Source: Leucogyrophana mollusca (lineage: Eukaryota; Basidiomycota; Agaricomycetes; Boletales). Taken from it: a DNA stretch of 64,000 nucleotides. The notes beneath the pieces were generated by a model. The model had not been told where the DNA came from and did not search any database. It was given only the letters and a program-made list of their open reading frames with translations. The position numbers were made by a program, and so were the translations under genes. This document shows, one piece after another, positions 32,452 to 44,388 of the stretch. The DNA lies in the NCBI GenBank assembly GCA_021014945.1, contig MU266459.1, positions 1 through 64,000 of the forward strand. The letters are read 5' to 3'. Each line of letters opens with the position of its first letter. Within the stretch, counting starts at the first letter, position 1.

Positions 32452-34340
32452 TCACTGGTGGGCGGTAGCGTCAGCCGTAGCTGGGTAGCTCATCTGGACC
32501 TGCATTTGCATGGACTGCTGAGTACGCAGGTACTGTTGCTGTGTCGACGAGTAAAGCATCTGCTGTTGATACTGCTGCGCGTACGTCGGTGTCGTGTGAC
32601 CAGACATCGGCGTATTCTGACCGCTGGCCATGGGTGTCGATTGTCTTGAACTCGCCGCGCTGCTGTTCTTCCCGTGTGCGTGCTGAAGACACTCGTGTTG
32701 CCCGCTGGCGAGGAGACCAAGACCGATCGCACCGTGGTCGCCCGAGTGTTGGTAATGATATCGCAGCCCATTCATATTCTTGTACCGTCGCTGGCAGTCG
32801 CCAACGCCACACGCGAAAGGTCTCAGACGCCGTTCGGCCTCGCGTTCGACCTCACGAAGCTCGCCCTCGCTGATACCGTTATCGTCCTCGCCGGCCGCCT
32901 CACGCTGAGAGCGCTTGCTTGCAAGCAGTGCCTGAACCTGTTCAAGGTCCTTTGGTGGGGCAAAGTTACAGCTCCCATGTGTCATGTGGTACTTGAGCCC
33001 ATTCGCCTGTTTATAGCTCTTGTTGCAATTAGGCTTCGGGCAGCGGAACGGCTTCGAGAGTAGGAGGGATGATGCGGGCCGTGAGAGAGTTGTGCTTGCA
33101 CGTGGACTTGATTGCTGAGACGAAACCCTTGCGGTCGATGAACTAGCGCTGGAGGCATCTGCTGACGAAACCTGAGCGGATCCCACCGCGGATGGCGCGG
33201 ACTGATGCGTAGAGCTTGATGGGGATGGAACGCGTGAAGCGGCGGGTGTATTGGCAGGGGTGGTGGTGGTAGAGAACACAAGGGCCGGAGGGACACATCC
33301 ATAGGGGCTCCCAGGCTCACTGGTCGGTGTGGAGGGTCCGTGCATCTGTTCGTCGCTTGCGGGCGGCGAGGGAACAGTGCCGGGCATTGACGACGAGTAG
33401 TCGGAGTACCCTGCGTAACCATTGAAGGCATCGGGAGTATTAGCCACATTGGGAACGCCGTTTCTAGAAGGTGGGAATGCCGACATGGAATGACCATGGA
33501 TAGAGCGAGAAGGATGCACGGTTGTGGTATCGAAGGCTGAAACGGGTAGATGGGAAGACCCATCCTTGGACTGCGGGTAGTGACCGAACGAGTGTGACGC
33601 CTGTGACGACGATAGTGGAGTGGTGATGGGAGTGTCAGGCGGAGATGTGGTATTTGAAGACGGCGCGCTGGTTTGATCAATGTCGAGCTCCATGTCATCT
33701 GGATCAAATCCTCCTTGATGATAGGACGCAGGCAAGTGCTGGTTGACGTCAGGGAAGTACGAAGCGGACTGGGCGCGTATTGGGTGAGCTATAGGAGGAG
33801 CAACAGGGAATTGCGAGTGTGGGTGTCCATAAGGATCTACCACAACAACATGGACCTCCTCAAAGTGCTGCAAGAGGGCGTGCAGATCGTCGATCTGTAG
33901 TCCACAACAAGTGTAATTCCGGCACTATAGCACGGTGTAAATTCAGGAAATGCAATATGCTGACACGTGTGCAGCTCACCAGCTCATCTTCACGATCGAA
34001 AGCACCACCAAGTGCGTTCAAGATGGAGCCACGATCGCTCTCGAGTGATGATGACATCTTCCCGCACTTGAAATCGTGGGGGCTGGGATCGCGTGAGCAC
34101 AGATGTTAACACGAACATATTTGACAAGCCTACTCACTCTAGTGGACCGAGGAGCTGGCCAGGGGAGCACCCTGGGTAGAAGCGACTGCCAAAGGAGCCA
34201 GCACGCCAGGAGAGGGGCGAGCCCAGGAAATACGAGGCGGTAAATGAGCCATTTGCGCCAGTGAAGGAGCCAGACGACATAGCGAAGTCTGCGGCATTAG
34301 ATGATGCGGGGAATGCGATAGGTTCTGAAGTAGCGGCCAT
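32452..34340 (-). CDS. SFP1: SFP1-like split C2H2 zinc-finger transcription factor
   Basis: Exons 34340-34138, 34082-33980 and 33894-32452 (1749 nt, 582 aa). Two C2H2 fingers, FRCPKPNCNKSYKQANGLKYH and FACGVGDCQRRYKNMNGLRYH, are split by ~50 charged residues (EGELREVEREAERR). This is the hallmark of fungal Sfp1, which drives ribosome-biogenesis and nutrient-response genes. Upstream of the fingers lies a long Ser/Thr/Pro-rich region with a DDMELDIDQ acidic patch. The C-terminal tail is Gln-rich (QQYQQQMLYSSTQQQYL). The N-terminal exon starts MAATSEPIAFPASSN. Nuclear. Confidence 0.85.
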
Positions 34341-37300
34341 GGATGCGGAGCGTAAGATAGAGGTACAGGATGGTACAGAAAGCGGGGGGTGGGATATATC
34401 TATAAGACTCGTAGACTCGAAGGACGGATAACTGTAGTATTATCCGACGTAAGATATGCAACCTCGCAGTGATATTGCTGTCGTGGAGGAAGAGGGAGGT
34501 ATCGGGACAGTATCGGAATCCAACTGGCTATTTAGCGAGATGGTTTGGGCCACGCGCGCTCTGATTGGCCAAGCGATACTTTGGGCTGCAATTGTACGTG
34601 TTTCCCACGGTTACCTAACCATTCCCTTTACGGTCCGATCACCATCACAAACAAATATAAATATTGAGGTCTGCATTCGGCATGACGGCAATGCCTACTG
34701 CCACCGTCGGATGCTTTCTCATTGCCGGCTCCCTCGAAGCTTTGTCTGTCAGTGTGGCGAAGGCTCTGCATTGTCCAAGACCTCAGCCATTCGTCCGAAA
34801 TGTTCCGCTCCCTCGCGAGCACTGTATACCCTGGGTACTGCGATCCCGGCCCCGAAGTCTCCAATTATCCTTAGTTTGACGCAGTCGCCTCCGCCGCCGC
34901 CATCTGCTGCAGCTAATTGGTGCTCATCAATTTCAATATCGGCGTTCGCTGACATCCGCCCAAGAGCTCCTTTCGACTAAGTCTTTCTTTCAACAGCGCG
35001 AGTCCTGGTCAGCTGCTCGCGATCTGAGTTTCCGTCGTGACCCTGGCAAGCATAGATGGCGATTCAAAGAGTTGTTCGACTTCAACAGTCGGTCCGACGT
35101 AGCTGCCAATTTGTTACCTGTCCTCCTGTCGTGGAGGCGACGTCGAGATGTCAGTCGCCCATCAAGGAACTTATATTCAACCCCAGCGAGCCATGGCACA
35201 GTGACGGCTAGTGGTAGTCAATTGCGCCAGGGCCAGCCAGGGCCATCGCGGTTGACAAACACTTGCTAACGTATCACTGAATCCAAACGACCCACATCGC
35301 CGTTGACAGACATGTGGGGTCGGGATCTTGCCTTTCGAATTTCATCCTATTTCAAACTAACCAACAGACCTCTCACCTACAAGGTCCCCAACATATCGCA
35401 AGGATCTTCAGTATTTGATTTTAGTTCATTTTTGAAATTGGTGATCGAACATAGCAAGTCCCAGAAAGCAGCTCCTCGAAGCAGTGAGCTTCGGCCTCCA
35501 CACCCACAATTCGAGTCGAGCTGAGCGGCGACCCCGTTGTTGGGCAGAGGTGTTACCTCAAAAAGTTTCAATTACCTGAGATCCAGGAAGATCCTTCTAC
35601 GCAGTCCCCAGATCCGCTATCTCGCAACAGCCTATCCTATTTACTGCACACCCGAGATTCCGAAAATCACGTACCCGGTCTTGAGCTCTTCGTATGTGGC
35701 TGCACAGCGACCCACTGACATGTAAGTGACACCTCTTCCATACTAGTTTGCCACCAAGTCACCACTCGAGTTTGTCAAAGGCGCCCATACAATGGTATTG
35801 TGGTCTAGTGATACTTGGCATTGCTGGGGGTTCCGCGCTTTCTAGCTGGTAAGGTCTGAACCCTTGCGATGCTCTCTGGCAGTCCCTGGTCTGGCTAGCC
35901 TGTATCAACTGGTACTACTACCCCCATCTCTCAAGGAACCGCACCAGAACCACAGAACTTCTCCTTGACAGAAAGAGGGTCAAGGGCTAGCGGTGAATTC
36001 CCAGTTAACAACCCTCCTGCCTTGGTTCACATTCTAACAGTCTATACTGAGTTTAAGGGCCCTGGCTATCTCGTCAACGAGTCCTTCAAACTGCGAAACG
36101 TTTGACTTCATGCCCGTAAAGTACATGCGCTTCCTCTACTCAGGGTCAATGGCGAATAGGCTATAACAACACCCAGCAACGCCGTATAATGTTCCCGGTT
36201 CCGTACTGTCTTGACCACTCTCCCGTAAGTCATACCTATTGGCTGAAACGTTCTGTAATACCTCTCCACAAGGAATGATTTTCATATAGCAAAGATATTA
36301 TAGCGCAAGTGGCCAGGGGAACCGGAGCACGCATGCGTCTTCTATGTTCCACCCGCAAGTCCATGCCATCACTCGCTGCGGTTCCGATTCCTTACAAGCT
36401 CAATCTCAGCTAGAATCGCAGCATCTCCGCAAGGCATGCTGTCTTGGATCCGCTGCTCCCGGTGGGAAACGTAACAGAGGCAGGTCGATATTTACTTGGA
36501 GTCTGGAGGCCCGTCCATCAGAACCAGCACTGTCACACATTCCCTGTTGCGTGTATGTATATTACATTCTCTCTTCCGTTGACACCCTTGTTTGCTATTT
36601 CTGTGCTTGCCTACGAGGACAGAAACCGATACCAAGTCCGTTTGTACAAACAAGTCGCACGACACTCCATTCTTGCAACGGGCACGCGGTCACTTACTTC
36701 TGGAATTTGCTGCGACAGTGACGAATCCAGCCCCAAGCGAGGATATTCGAAAGCCGAACCGGGACCAAGCGCAGCTTAACCTTCCATCGTTGTGCCTTGC
36801 CATCGCTCAGAGACGGGCATGAATCCACAATGCCCGTTTGACCTGGATCGTTCTGGAGTCCAGACGTCCGCGTCTAATTTTCTTCGCAACCGAGTCGGAC
36901 TATCGTCGGATTATGGAAGAGGCGCACATACCTGGTCTTGGTGCGCATCCCAAGGCCAGGTTCAACGCTGCAGTGCGCACAGCACATCGATGCTCTCGTG
37001 TACAACATAAATTCCTGTACGCTGTTGACTCCCGGTGTCTTACACTGCATCTGACGATTACGCGAGGGCCCGATCCACAGCGGAGCTACCTCGTGATCGT
37101 CTTCCGTCGCTCTTTGGTCAGCTATACATGCCCAACGTGGATTCATGAAAGCCTCGTAAGGCTTCTGGGATCCGTTCGTAGGGCCCATTTCGCAAAATTT
37201 GGGCAAATAGTCCCAGCGCGAGGCAGAGAACTAAGATGAGTCCGGTAGATTCCGAGCCATTCTCCGCTCGGGTGGTGCCGAATTGCCTTGTTCGATATTG

Positions 37301-40282
37301 CGCAACTTTTCTCGGTCCATCTCTGCAGATTTGAAGCCGGAATGGGTTGGTCATGAACTTGGTGAGCCCTACACTGCTATCCGGTATTCCCGCCTTGCGG
37401 CTGAATGTGTACCTCATCTCCTTTGCCGGCTGATAGTATTTGGCATCGTTAGCAAGCTCCGTGCACGATAAGTCTATCGGAGTCAGGGTGCCACGACGGA
37501 TCAACTTTACCTCGGGAACGTGCGGCGTGGGTATGATACGTTCTGCCTCGAATCCACGCTAATTCGGGATCGGCCTCGTGTTTGTGGATCGATCCCTGGT
37601 CTGACAAAGCTCCAGTGGCAACACCATCGTACGATCCACATGATGACGGTATGTAACACTTGTGTGTATCACTTGAAACTTGACCGGTCAGAAAGTACCC
37701 GCAGAATGCCGTCGCGATAATGAAATAAGCAGGGTCGTTGAACTTTGCGCATAGTCCGTGAGCGATCGAACCTGCCTTAATTGATTCACCGCGGAGACTT
37801 CCGTCACTTGTGTGATCCCCTCCTCCCCGCGCTGGGAGCTCATTTCTATATCTTGGTCCGATTGAATCGTTGTAATCAGCGCTTATCTTCACCCCCCTTG
37901 TGCACTTCCATTCTGCTTGATTGCACTTCTTGTCAGGGATGGCGGGTGGTAGAACGCAATAGATGCGATCGAATTGTTTTAGGAACGCGTGGACAGTCTG
38001 CACACTGCGATCTGATGTTGATCCTCAGTGGACGGACTCCCACTAATAGGTTCGTGTTCTTATCTATCCCGTTCTCCAGACAGACAAGGCTAACTAATTG
38101 AACTCGGATGAAAACCTCAGTCATGTAGTGTTTTTGAACCGTTTGGTAGTTCTGCACCTCTTTCCTGCCGAACACAGCACAAGCTACGGTCGCATCTTTG
38201 CTTCGCTTGCCGTGCAGCCCTAACAGTATCACAGCTTGGTCCCACGTCGACATCGCATCATCACTTCCTTCTATAATCACACGTCACACAACAGGCGCTC
38301 CCCATGGGCATTCTTGTCTGATCCCTCTAATCGACCACTCTGCATCACATCAGGTTTCGCCTCCTATCGGCCTTGCATCGGCCGCTGTTGTTCTTATTTA
38401 CCGGTCTGATAGTGGTGGCGTTGTTGGCGTCAAGCCAATCAAAGGCGAGGGACATCATTACGGCGGCACGATATCCTCCGATTTCTTGACGTCGTCCTCC
38501 AAGCTAGGTACAACCTCCTTCGGAACCCGCATCTGTTTGGCTATGTCGTGTGGCAAGCATGTGCTGTGCGTGTCCACGCACATCTTACATATGCCCCTCC
38601 AATGGCCAAGGAGGTGCACGAGTATAATGCATATCCAGTCCAGTTGCTCTAGGGGGTGGAGTGGAGGCACAGATATACTTCATATGTCCTACAACCATAA
38701 TGTGGTGAACCCCCAGCCACTATAGACTGTCATGTGTCTATCAGAGCGTCCCCTCCAATTTCGTAGATGGGCCTACTGACATTTGGCTTTGCGTGGAGAG
38801 CCCGTAATGACGACATTTCCCAAAAAGCAGACCGCTTTGTTCCCCAGGCCTAATGCAACTACCCTGTCGATCTCTATTGATACTTACGATTGCAGGGCCA
38901 GTTATTACATAGCACTACGTCCCCTTAACGCTCTTTTGACGCTCCTGCACGGTATTTGTCGCACCCTAGTTCACGAAGGTTATTTGCATTACCTTACATC
39001 CCATGTGCAGTTAGCCCTTCCGATCTACGCACTGAGGTAAGCCTTTTTTGTTGTTGTGGATCTCCTTATCTGATTGCCATCCCGTTAAGTATTATACCAT
39101 CCTGGTAAGCTTACCACCCATCATTCTTCAACCTTAAGCTTATTCCATTCCGCGTCGAACCATGATGTTTTGCTTAATGAACGTGGCAGACAAGCTTATA
39201 CAGAACGCTGCCTCCGCGCCGCTCTCTTCCCACTCCTTCAATCAGACGCGTCATAAGGCATCTCGTAGAGTCCCAGACACGTCAAGTCCCTTATGTCGAG
39301 CCTCGTGGTGCGGCGGTTACGCATTTCGTTGTTGGTCGCTCCCTGGCCACGAGCCGCCGCCTACCAGGATATCTTCTCATAGTCACTGGATACCTCCAAA
39401 CAACGGATGCTGACACTTACGACTACAACTCCTTTAAGGCTTGATCTACCATTCAGTAAGTACGACTTGGCCCCAGCAAATCTAAGCCACACCGTAACGA
39501 CATACTAGTAGCGACATTTCCAAGTTCCGCGGCCGCACTACCTACCTGGCGGACGCAATAACCCGTTTGAGACGACCAAAGAATTCAGACAGCAGTTTCA
39601 GAACGACAACGGTGAGTAGGTGTAAGTGCCTGTGTGCTGTATTCTCCGAGGACTTTGTCACAGGTCAGTGGGTGACGTATCACCTAGCTCTCGAGGCGGG
39701 AGCCCGTGATGGTGGAAACCCGCTGGACAGAAGGAAAGCAGGGCCCTCTCTTTTGTGGACGAGTTTCACCTCCAATCCCCCTCAGATCATTGAATCACCT
39801 CCTTATCTGCAGCGGTCTAGCCCTGTGCCTCCCATCAGGCGGCCTTGGGATGTTGTACTTGCTGTAATGCTCAGCGCAACCTCGAATCTTCCAGCGTAAT
39901 ACGATGCGGCCCACCACTGAAACCGTGCTGTTGGCCATTAGGCGGAAAACGGATTTTCACCGAGTCTCGACACCAGTGAGCCTTCGGAAGGCTATTGCAT
40001 CTCCTCTCTTGTTGGTGTGGCATCTTCCAAGGCCGCATTATCCCAGCTGGTAGGCTAAGAATACTGACTTCGTATCAGAGGTACAAGCCATGTGTTGGGT
40101 CACGACAGTCCTCATCTCATCTTGTCGACTAGCACTTTCTTCCCAGTTCCATGACGCAGACACGGAAACGAAGACAACTTCATCTACGTAAAAAGATAAC
40201 CAACACAGGTTGCTAAACATGTCCAAGGCTGCTGTCCGTTGGGCACAACACTGTTGACCACTAAAGATCCAACGTAAAAAGA
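34341..40282. other. 6-kb gene-poor region
   Basis: Overlapping frames of 60-185 codons on both strands, none with a recognisable domain or a convincing exon chain. 34343-34450 is the SFP1-like promoter. A frame at about 34985-35155 (plus) reads FFQQRESWSAARDLSF then FKELFDFNSRSDVAANLLP, which looks protein-like but matches nothing I know. 36840-37000 (RLIFFATESDYRRIMEEA) and 37450-38000 (minus) are similar isolated pieces. They may be decayed genes or unrecognised exons. Confidence 0.35.
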
Positions 40283-40360
40283 TTCGGATACGGGGAATCG
40301 AACCCCGAGCTGCCGCGAACTCATGAGAGGCGGCAATGTTAGCCGTTACACCATATCCGA
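40283..40360 (-). tRNA. trnE-CTC: tRNA-Glu (anticodon CTC) with a ~6-nt intron
   Basis: Minus strand. Acceptor arms TCGGATA/TATCCGA with A as discriminator, D arm TGGTGTAACGGCTAACA, anticodon stem GCCGC/GCGGC, T arm CGGGG-TTCGATT-CCCCG. The anticodon loop begins CTCTCA (CTC at 34-36) and then has an extra TGAGTT before the last loop base, at the canonical 37/38 intron site. Total 78 nt, against the usual 72. 40361-40605 shows nothing else. Confidence 0.9.
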
Positions 40361-40605
40361 GTTAATCGGAGTGGAGGTTGCTGTGATCATAATTCGTGCA
40401 AAGGTATCATCTATCATTCTATCGTCTGCCAGACTTCTAAGTATCGGTACCAGGATGACACTATATAATACACACTATCTATCTTGTAGGATATAACAAT
40501 ACCGTACTTGCGTTTTTGCTATCATGAACACGTCTATAACATCACTAGCACCCGAAGCACAGCACGGCTCGGCGCCGCAGCGCAAGAGAGAAAGGAAGGG
40601 GAGAT

Positions 40606-42674
40606 CTACACTGGCGACGTGGACAGGTCTATGTCGGTACCGGGCGCGCTGATTTTTACGTGGTCCGCCTTTTCGTCATATAGAGAGTCGTTATGTTTCG
40701 GTTGAGGCTGATGGTCCGTTCCCCTTTGATAGAACCAGAATACCGAGATGAACTCAAGGCATACTAGGCCCAGAATGAACCAGAAAGCAGCCGCACGACC
40801 AGCATATTCGTCGGGCCCCCCATGTGTTGCTTCCACAGAAGTTTCGATCGAGCTACATACAGGCGCAGAGTGAGACAAGACAGAGGAAGGAGGCTTAGAT
40901 TGCAAACCTTATCGCTGCTAACCCAATAGCACTGCCAAACTGGAGCGCGCCATTGAACACAGCGCCCACAGTTCCCGCCATGGAGGAGGGGGCGGCTTGG
41001 AAGATAGCAATGCTGTGATAGAAGATAAGCACCAACTTCATGAAGAGACAGGAACGATGACACTGGTCAGACTTACTTGGTATGGGTGTAAGTAAGCATG
41101 GCGCCGGCACTTCCTATTGCGAACGCCGGGAATATGTAAGGCCAGTATTGATCGGGGCTGCCACCTCCGATGGCGATCAATGTGGTGGAAACCACGAGCA
41201 GCGAGAGCCCAGTGAGGATGATCCATTTCGGGCTGAAAACCCTTGAGAGGGATCCCGTGAAACTCATCGAGAACGCCAGGACGCCGATGGGAAACCTTGT
41301 GAACATGATAGGTAAGATGAATCACCCAGGTAGCTGCGGTGGGATGACGCACATATGGATGGCGGAGGATATAACCGACCAATGGTATACGTTCTGCCAC
41401 AAAGTTGTGAACATCGTAAACACCGCGCTCCACCAAAAGAAAGGAAGTAGCGCGACGGCGAAGAGAACCGAGAAGTTATTGTAAAACCAAGTTCGCGGGG
41501 GTCTATAAAGCCACGATAAGTTTCATAACAGGAGGATGCACAGAAACGAACATCGCAGCTTTGTTGACAGGAACAACTGTCTCCCAATAAAAGAAGCCGA
41601 TAACAAGCAAGATGGAGATCATCAGAGGAACGAGCACTGTTGCGGTGGCCCAACCGTCGGTCGATCCGGATGTTACCGCGAAAATGAAAAGTATGAGGGC
41701 GACTATCACGTGAAGAGTCAGTAATCTCGTCTAAAATCTGCCTGAGAGACGGGGCTTGCCAGTCAGAGTAGATACGCCGATCAAATCGAGCCTCTTCCAC
41801 TTCGCAATGCTAGGCTCCAGGTCATCAATATTCTCTGCTTGAGGGGGAATCACGAAAACGCAAGCCAATGCAACAGGAGCGGCTACTAGAGCCACAAACC
41901 AGAAAACCCAGTGGTAAGATGCGAACTGAACGAAAAAGGCACCGATTAAAAGGCCAAGCACTGGACAAACGCAAAATCGTCCGTCAAAAGCGGTCATCCC
42001 CAGTATATAGGAGATCCTCACCATTGGCAACGGCGCCGCATCCCCCAAATACACCAATGGCCCGAGCCTGTTCGAGTGGGTCCGGGAATACATTTACAAG
42101 TAATGTCAGCGCAGATGGTATGGTCATGGCCGATGCTGCATACATGATTCATATAATTTCGAGCCTCAAGGAAACGGACTCACCAATTCCAATCAAGGCT
42201 CTGAGGATAATTATGATTATCTTATCTTGCACAAAGCCGGCACCAACCGAGATTAAGCCGAGGCCAGACACACCTGCGATGAACGCAGTTTCTGTGGATC
42301 GATATTGTCAACCAAGACTGTCAATGCCCAGCAAAAATCATCATATGCTCACTGGGATTGTAGACGTCACTGATGCGACCACTCTTGTGGTAATATAAGT
42401 GCATTTTCGGGAGAAAATGCATGGGACTCACAATTAGGAGGAAGGATGAGAAGGTCAGCTGAAATGCGCTCATAATCCACGTCGACTGACTCTCAGTCAT
42501 GTTCATGGAAATCTCGAGAGCGGGTATCGCGGAGAATAGAGCTGAGTTGTTAAAGGAGTCCAAGAATTGGGCAAGACAGAACATGGTCAGCAAAACAAGC
42601 TTCCTTGTGAGCGACAGCCTTTTCGGCGCGGCATCGACTAGCGTTTCTGTCGGGGACAACGGAGGTGCCAGCAT
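40606..42674 (-). CDS. MFS transporter (drug:H+ antiporter-like)
   Basis: About ten exons. The start MLAPPLSPTETLVDA lies on a short cytosolic tail. Core pieces in order: FCLAQFLDSFNNSALFSAIP, TWIMSAFQLTFSSFLLIV, SGRISDVYNP, IIIIILRALIGIG, ANVLGLLIGAFFVQ, VFWFVALVAAPVALACVFV, VALILFIFAVTSGSTDGWA, FSVLFAVALLPFFWWSAVF, SFTGSLSRVFSPKWIILTG, FNGALQFGSAIGLAAI and AAFWFILGLVCLEFISVFWF. This is a full-length 12-14 helix MFS permease of the plasma membrane, of the kind that exports drugs or metabolites. Intron 41703-41759 is GC-AG (GCAAGC donor). The frame is intact. Substrate unknown. Confidence 0.85.
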
Positions 42675-43344
42675 CCTGGATGACCGCAAGGCAATTGGGG
42701 AACAGTCTAATAGGGTATCGACGAACCAGGGAGACAGAGGAAAGGGCTGGCATAAGCATGAGCCATGGGGAGATCCTTTTAACAATACCCTGTGAGGCCC
42801 GATCGGAGACAGAGAACATTCTCAACTCGGTCCAGATTACCGATTTGTGTACAGATAGATGAGTCATCTCATGGCTTCGTAAGTGCTTGCGCGACCGGAG
42901 CATCGTATTGGAGGGAAAGTGAGGTTTGTAAAGTTTGCGAAGGGACTGCCTAGAAGGCGGTAGAAGTTTCATCGCGATGAAGAACTCATGCTGCCTGGTT
43001 TGGAGAACTATGAGATTATAAATGCAAGGACGAGAATCACGTATCATTGGCTGTAGAAGAACATGTGCCTTCGAGCATTACTTTCAATGGGCGACAGTTA
43101 TTTTTTGCCTATATCACCGAAGCAGCGGCTTAGAGGCAAGACACCAAACCCAGGTGCAAGGAAAGTCGATAAAGTAGGATCCCACCCCCGCCGTTTCAGA
43201 TCGCGTGTTAAGTCACGGTCGCTTGCGCCCACATACAGCGACACCACTCAACGGTGTTTTGTCTGGACGATACTTACTGTTGCAATGTACACGCTTTTTG
43301 GTGAGTTGGTGTCGTGGGATTGAGAATCTGACAGAGTTCGGAAT

Positions 43345-43362
43345 GTGACATACATATGTCAC
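43345..43362. promoter_or_regulatory. 18-bp palindrome, possible factor-binding site
   Basis: GTGACATACATATGTCAC has 8-bp perfect arms around CA. Just downstream lies TCACGTCACG. Its place between two divergent transporter genes makes a shared operator possible, but no factor is known. Confidence 0.3.
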
Positions 43363-44185
43363 GCGTGTCTCGCGTCACGTCACGGAGTAGTGGTGTGTGC
43401 TGCTATACACTACTTACTGTACCTGAGCGCTGAGCTTTGAATAGGCGAGTTGCGTTTATCTTCTTGGTTGAACTTGCATTTATCACACGGATGCAACAGG
43501 TAGTCGAGGAGGCCACAGCAGGGGCTTAAGTCACCAACTGCATATTAAGAATCCGCTCTTCTATTTTGACGTTTGCTCGTTCATCCCTTCTAGGGCGGAT
43601 TTTCTGATAAGTAATGAGAAAGTCGACTCGGCCAAACTATGGATCATCATAAGCGCGCTTTGGTAGGTATTTGGGGTGAGGATGGATTTCGAAGAATGTC
43701 AGAGCTGTTAGACGGAAGACTGAGTGCTGGGATGGATCATCATGAGCACTTGTCCCCCTACACAGATGTCAGTAATACATCCCGCAACCGCCAGCTGATC
43801 GTTTCTCTTCATCTTGTATTTTCACACCATTTCCAAGCTGATGATAGCCGTTCTGTGAGACCGCTTCATTCTCACCCAAACTCTGACCGCAAAAAATCGG
43901 ACATTGCCCAGCCTATATAGAACATGGGTTTGCCTGACGCTGATCTCGATCAGGCATGGAATGTTCTTTGTAGGTCCTGTCACGGTCTTGCCGCGCGCAA
44001 AACGACGCTAGCAACAATCCTCTTTGGTGAGAGCTCCCCGTTCTCTGACCACCGTCTTTTTTATGGGGTTAAGCAGACCCATCTACCAAGGTCGTCGTCT
44101 GCATCATGCGTTTTCCCTGCCGTAAGTAAATTCGGACGATTGTCGCCGACCCCCAACAGATGAGCATTGGGATCGGCGTGTGTCC

Positions 44186-44303
44186 TTAGGTAATGGTGCT
44201 ATCAAGGAACGCCGTATGATCTAAAAATGACACACCAGGCCCACACTCCAGCGTGAGCCAATAATGGACAACATAAAAGCCTCACATGGCCCTTCTGGTG
44301 AGA
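44186..44303 (+). promoter_or_regulatory. Promoter blocks of DMT copy 1, conserved in copy 2
   Basis: Block A (44186-44233) contains TTAGGTAATG, then ATCAAG, then CTAAAAATGA. Block B (44291-44303) is CCTTCTGGTGAGA. Both recur in the same order before copy 2 at 46628-46672 and 46725-46737, while the DNA between them has diverged. Confidence 0.55.
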
Positions 44304-44388
44304 TGTTTGACGTCCTCGTGTTGTCCCTGAGCCCCCATCCTATACTGCTTTCCAGTTACGGATTGTACCTTGAAATCGGGAGCGACTC

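Larger units (their letters stand above)
42675..44388. other. Divergent intergenic region between MFS and DMT genes
   Basis: No supported ORF. It serves as upstream region for both the minus-strand MFS gene and the plus-strand transporter. It contains an 18-bp palindrome at 43345-43362 and two promoter blocks close to the right gene. Confidence 0.4.

Noticed and set aside
32982..33707. 241-codon minus-strand frame inside the SFP1-like gene
   Set aside because: Same strand, other frame, of a Ser/Pro-rich region. The zinc-finger frame is the real one.
34456..34980. 174-codon plus-strand frame beside the SFP1-like promoter
   Set aside because: No recognisable domain, mixed composition, and a competing minus-strand frame. 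Not supportable.
35795..35850. tRNA-like stretch (GTGGTCTAGTGATA then GGGGGTTCCG)
   Set aside because: Acceptor and T arms do not pair and no anticodon stem could be drawn.
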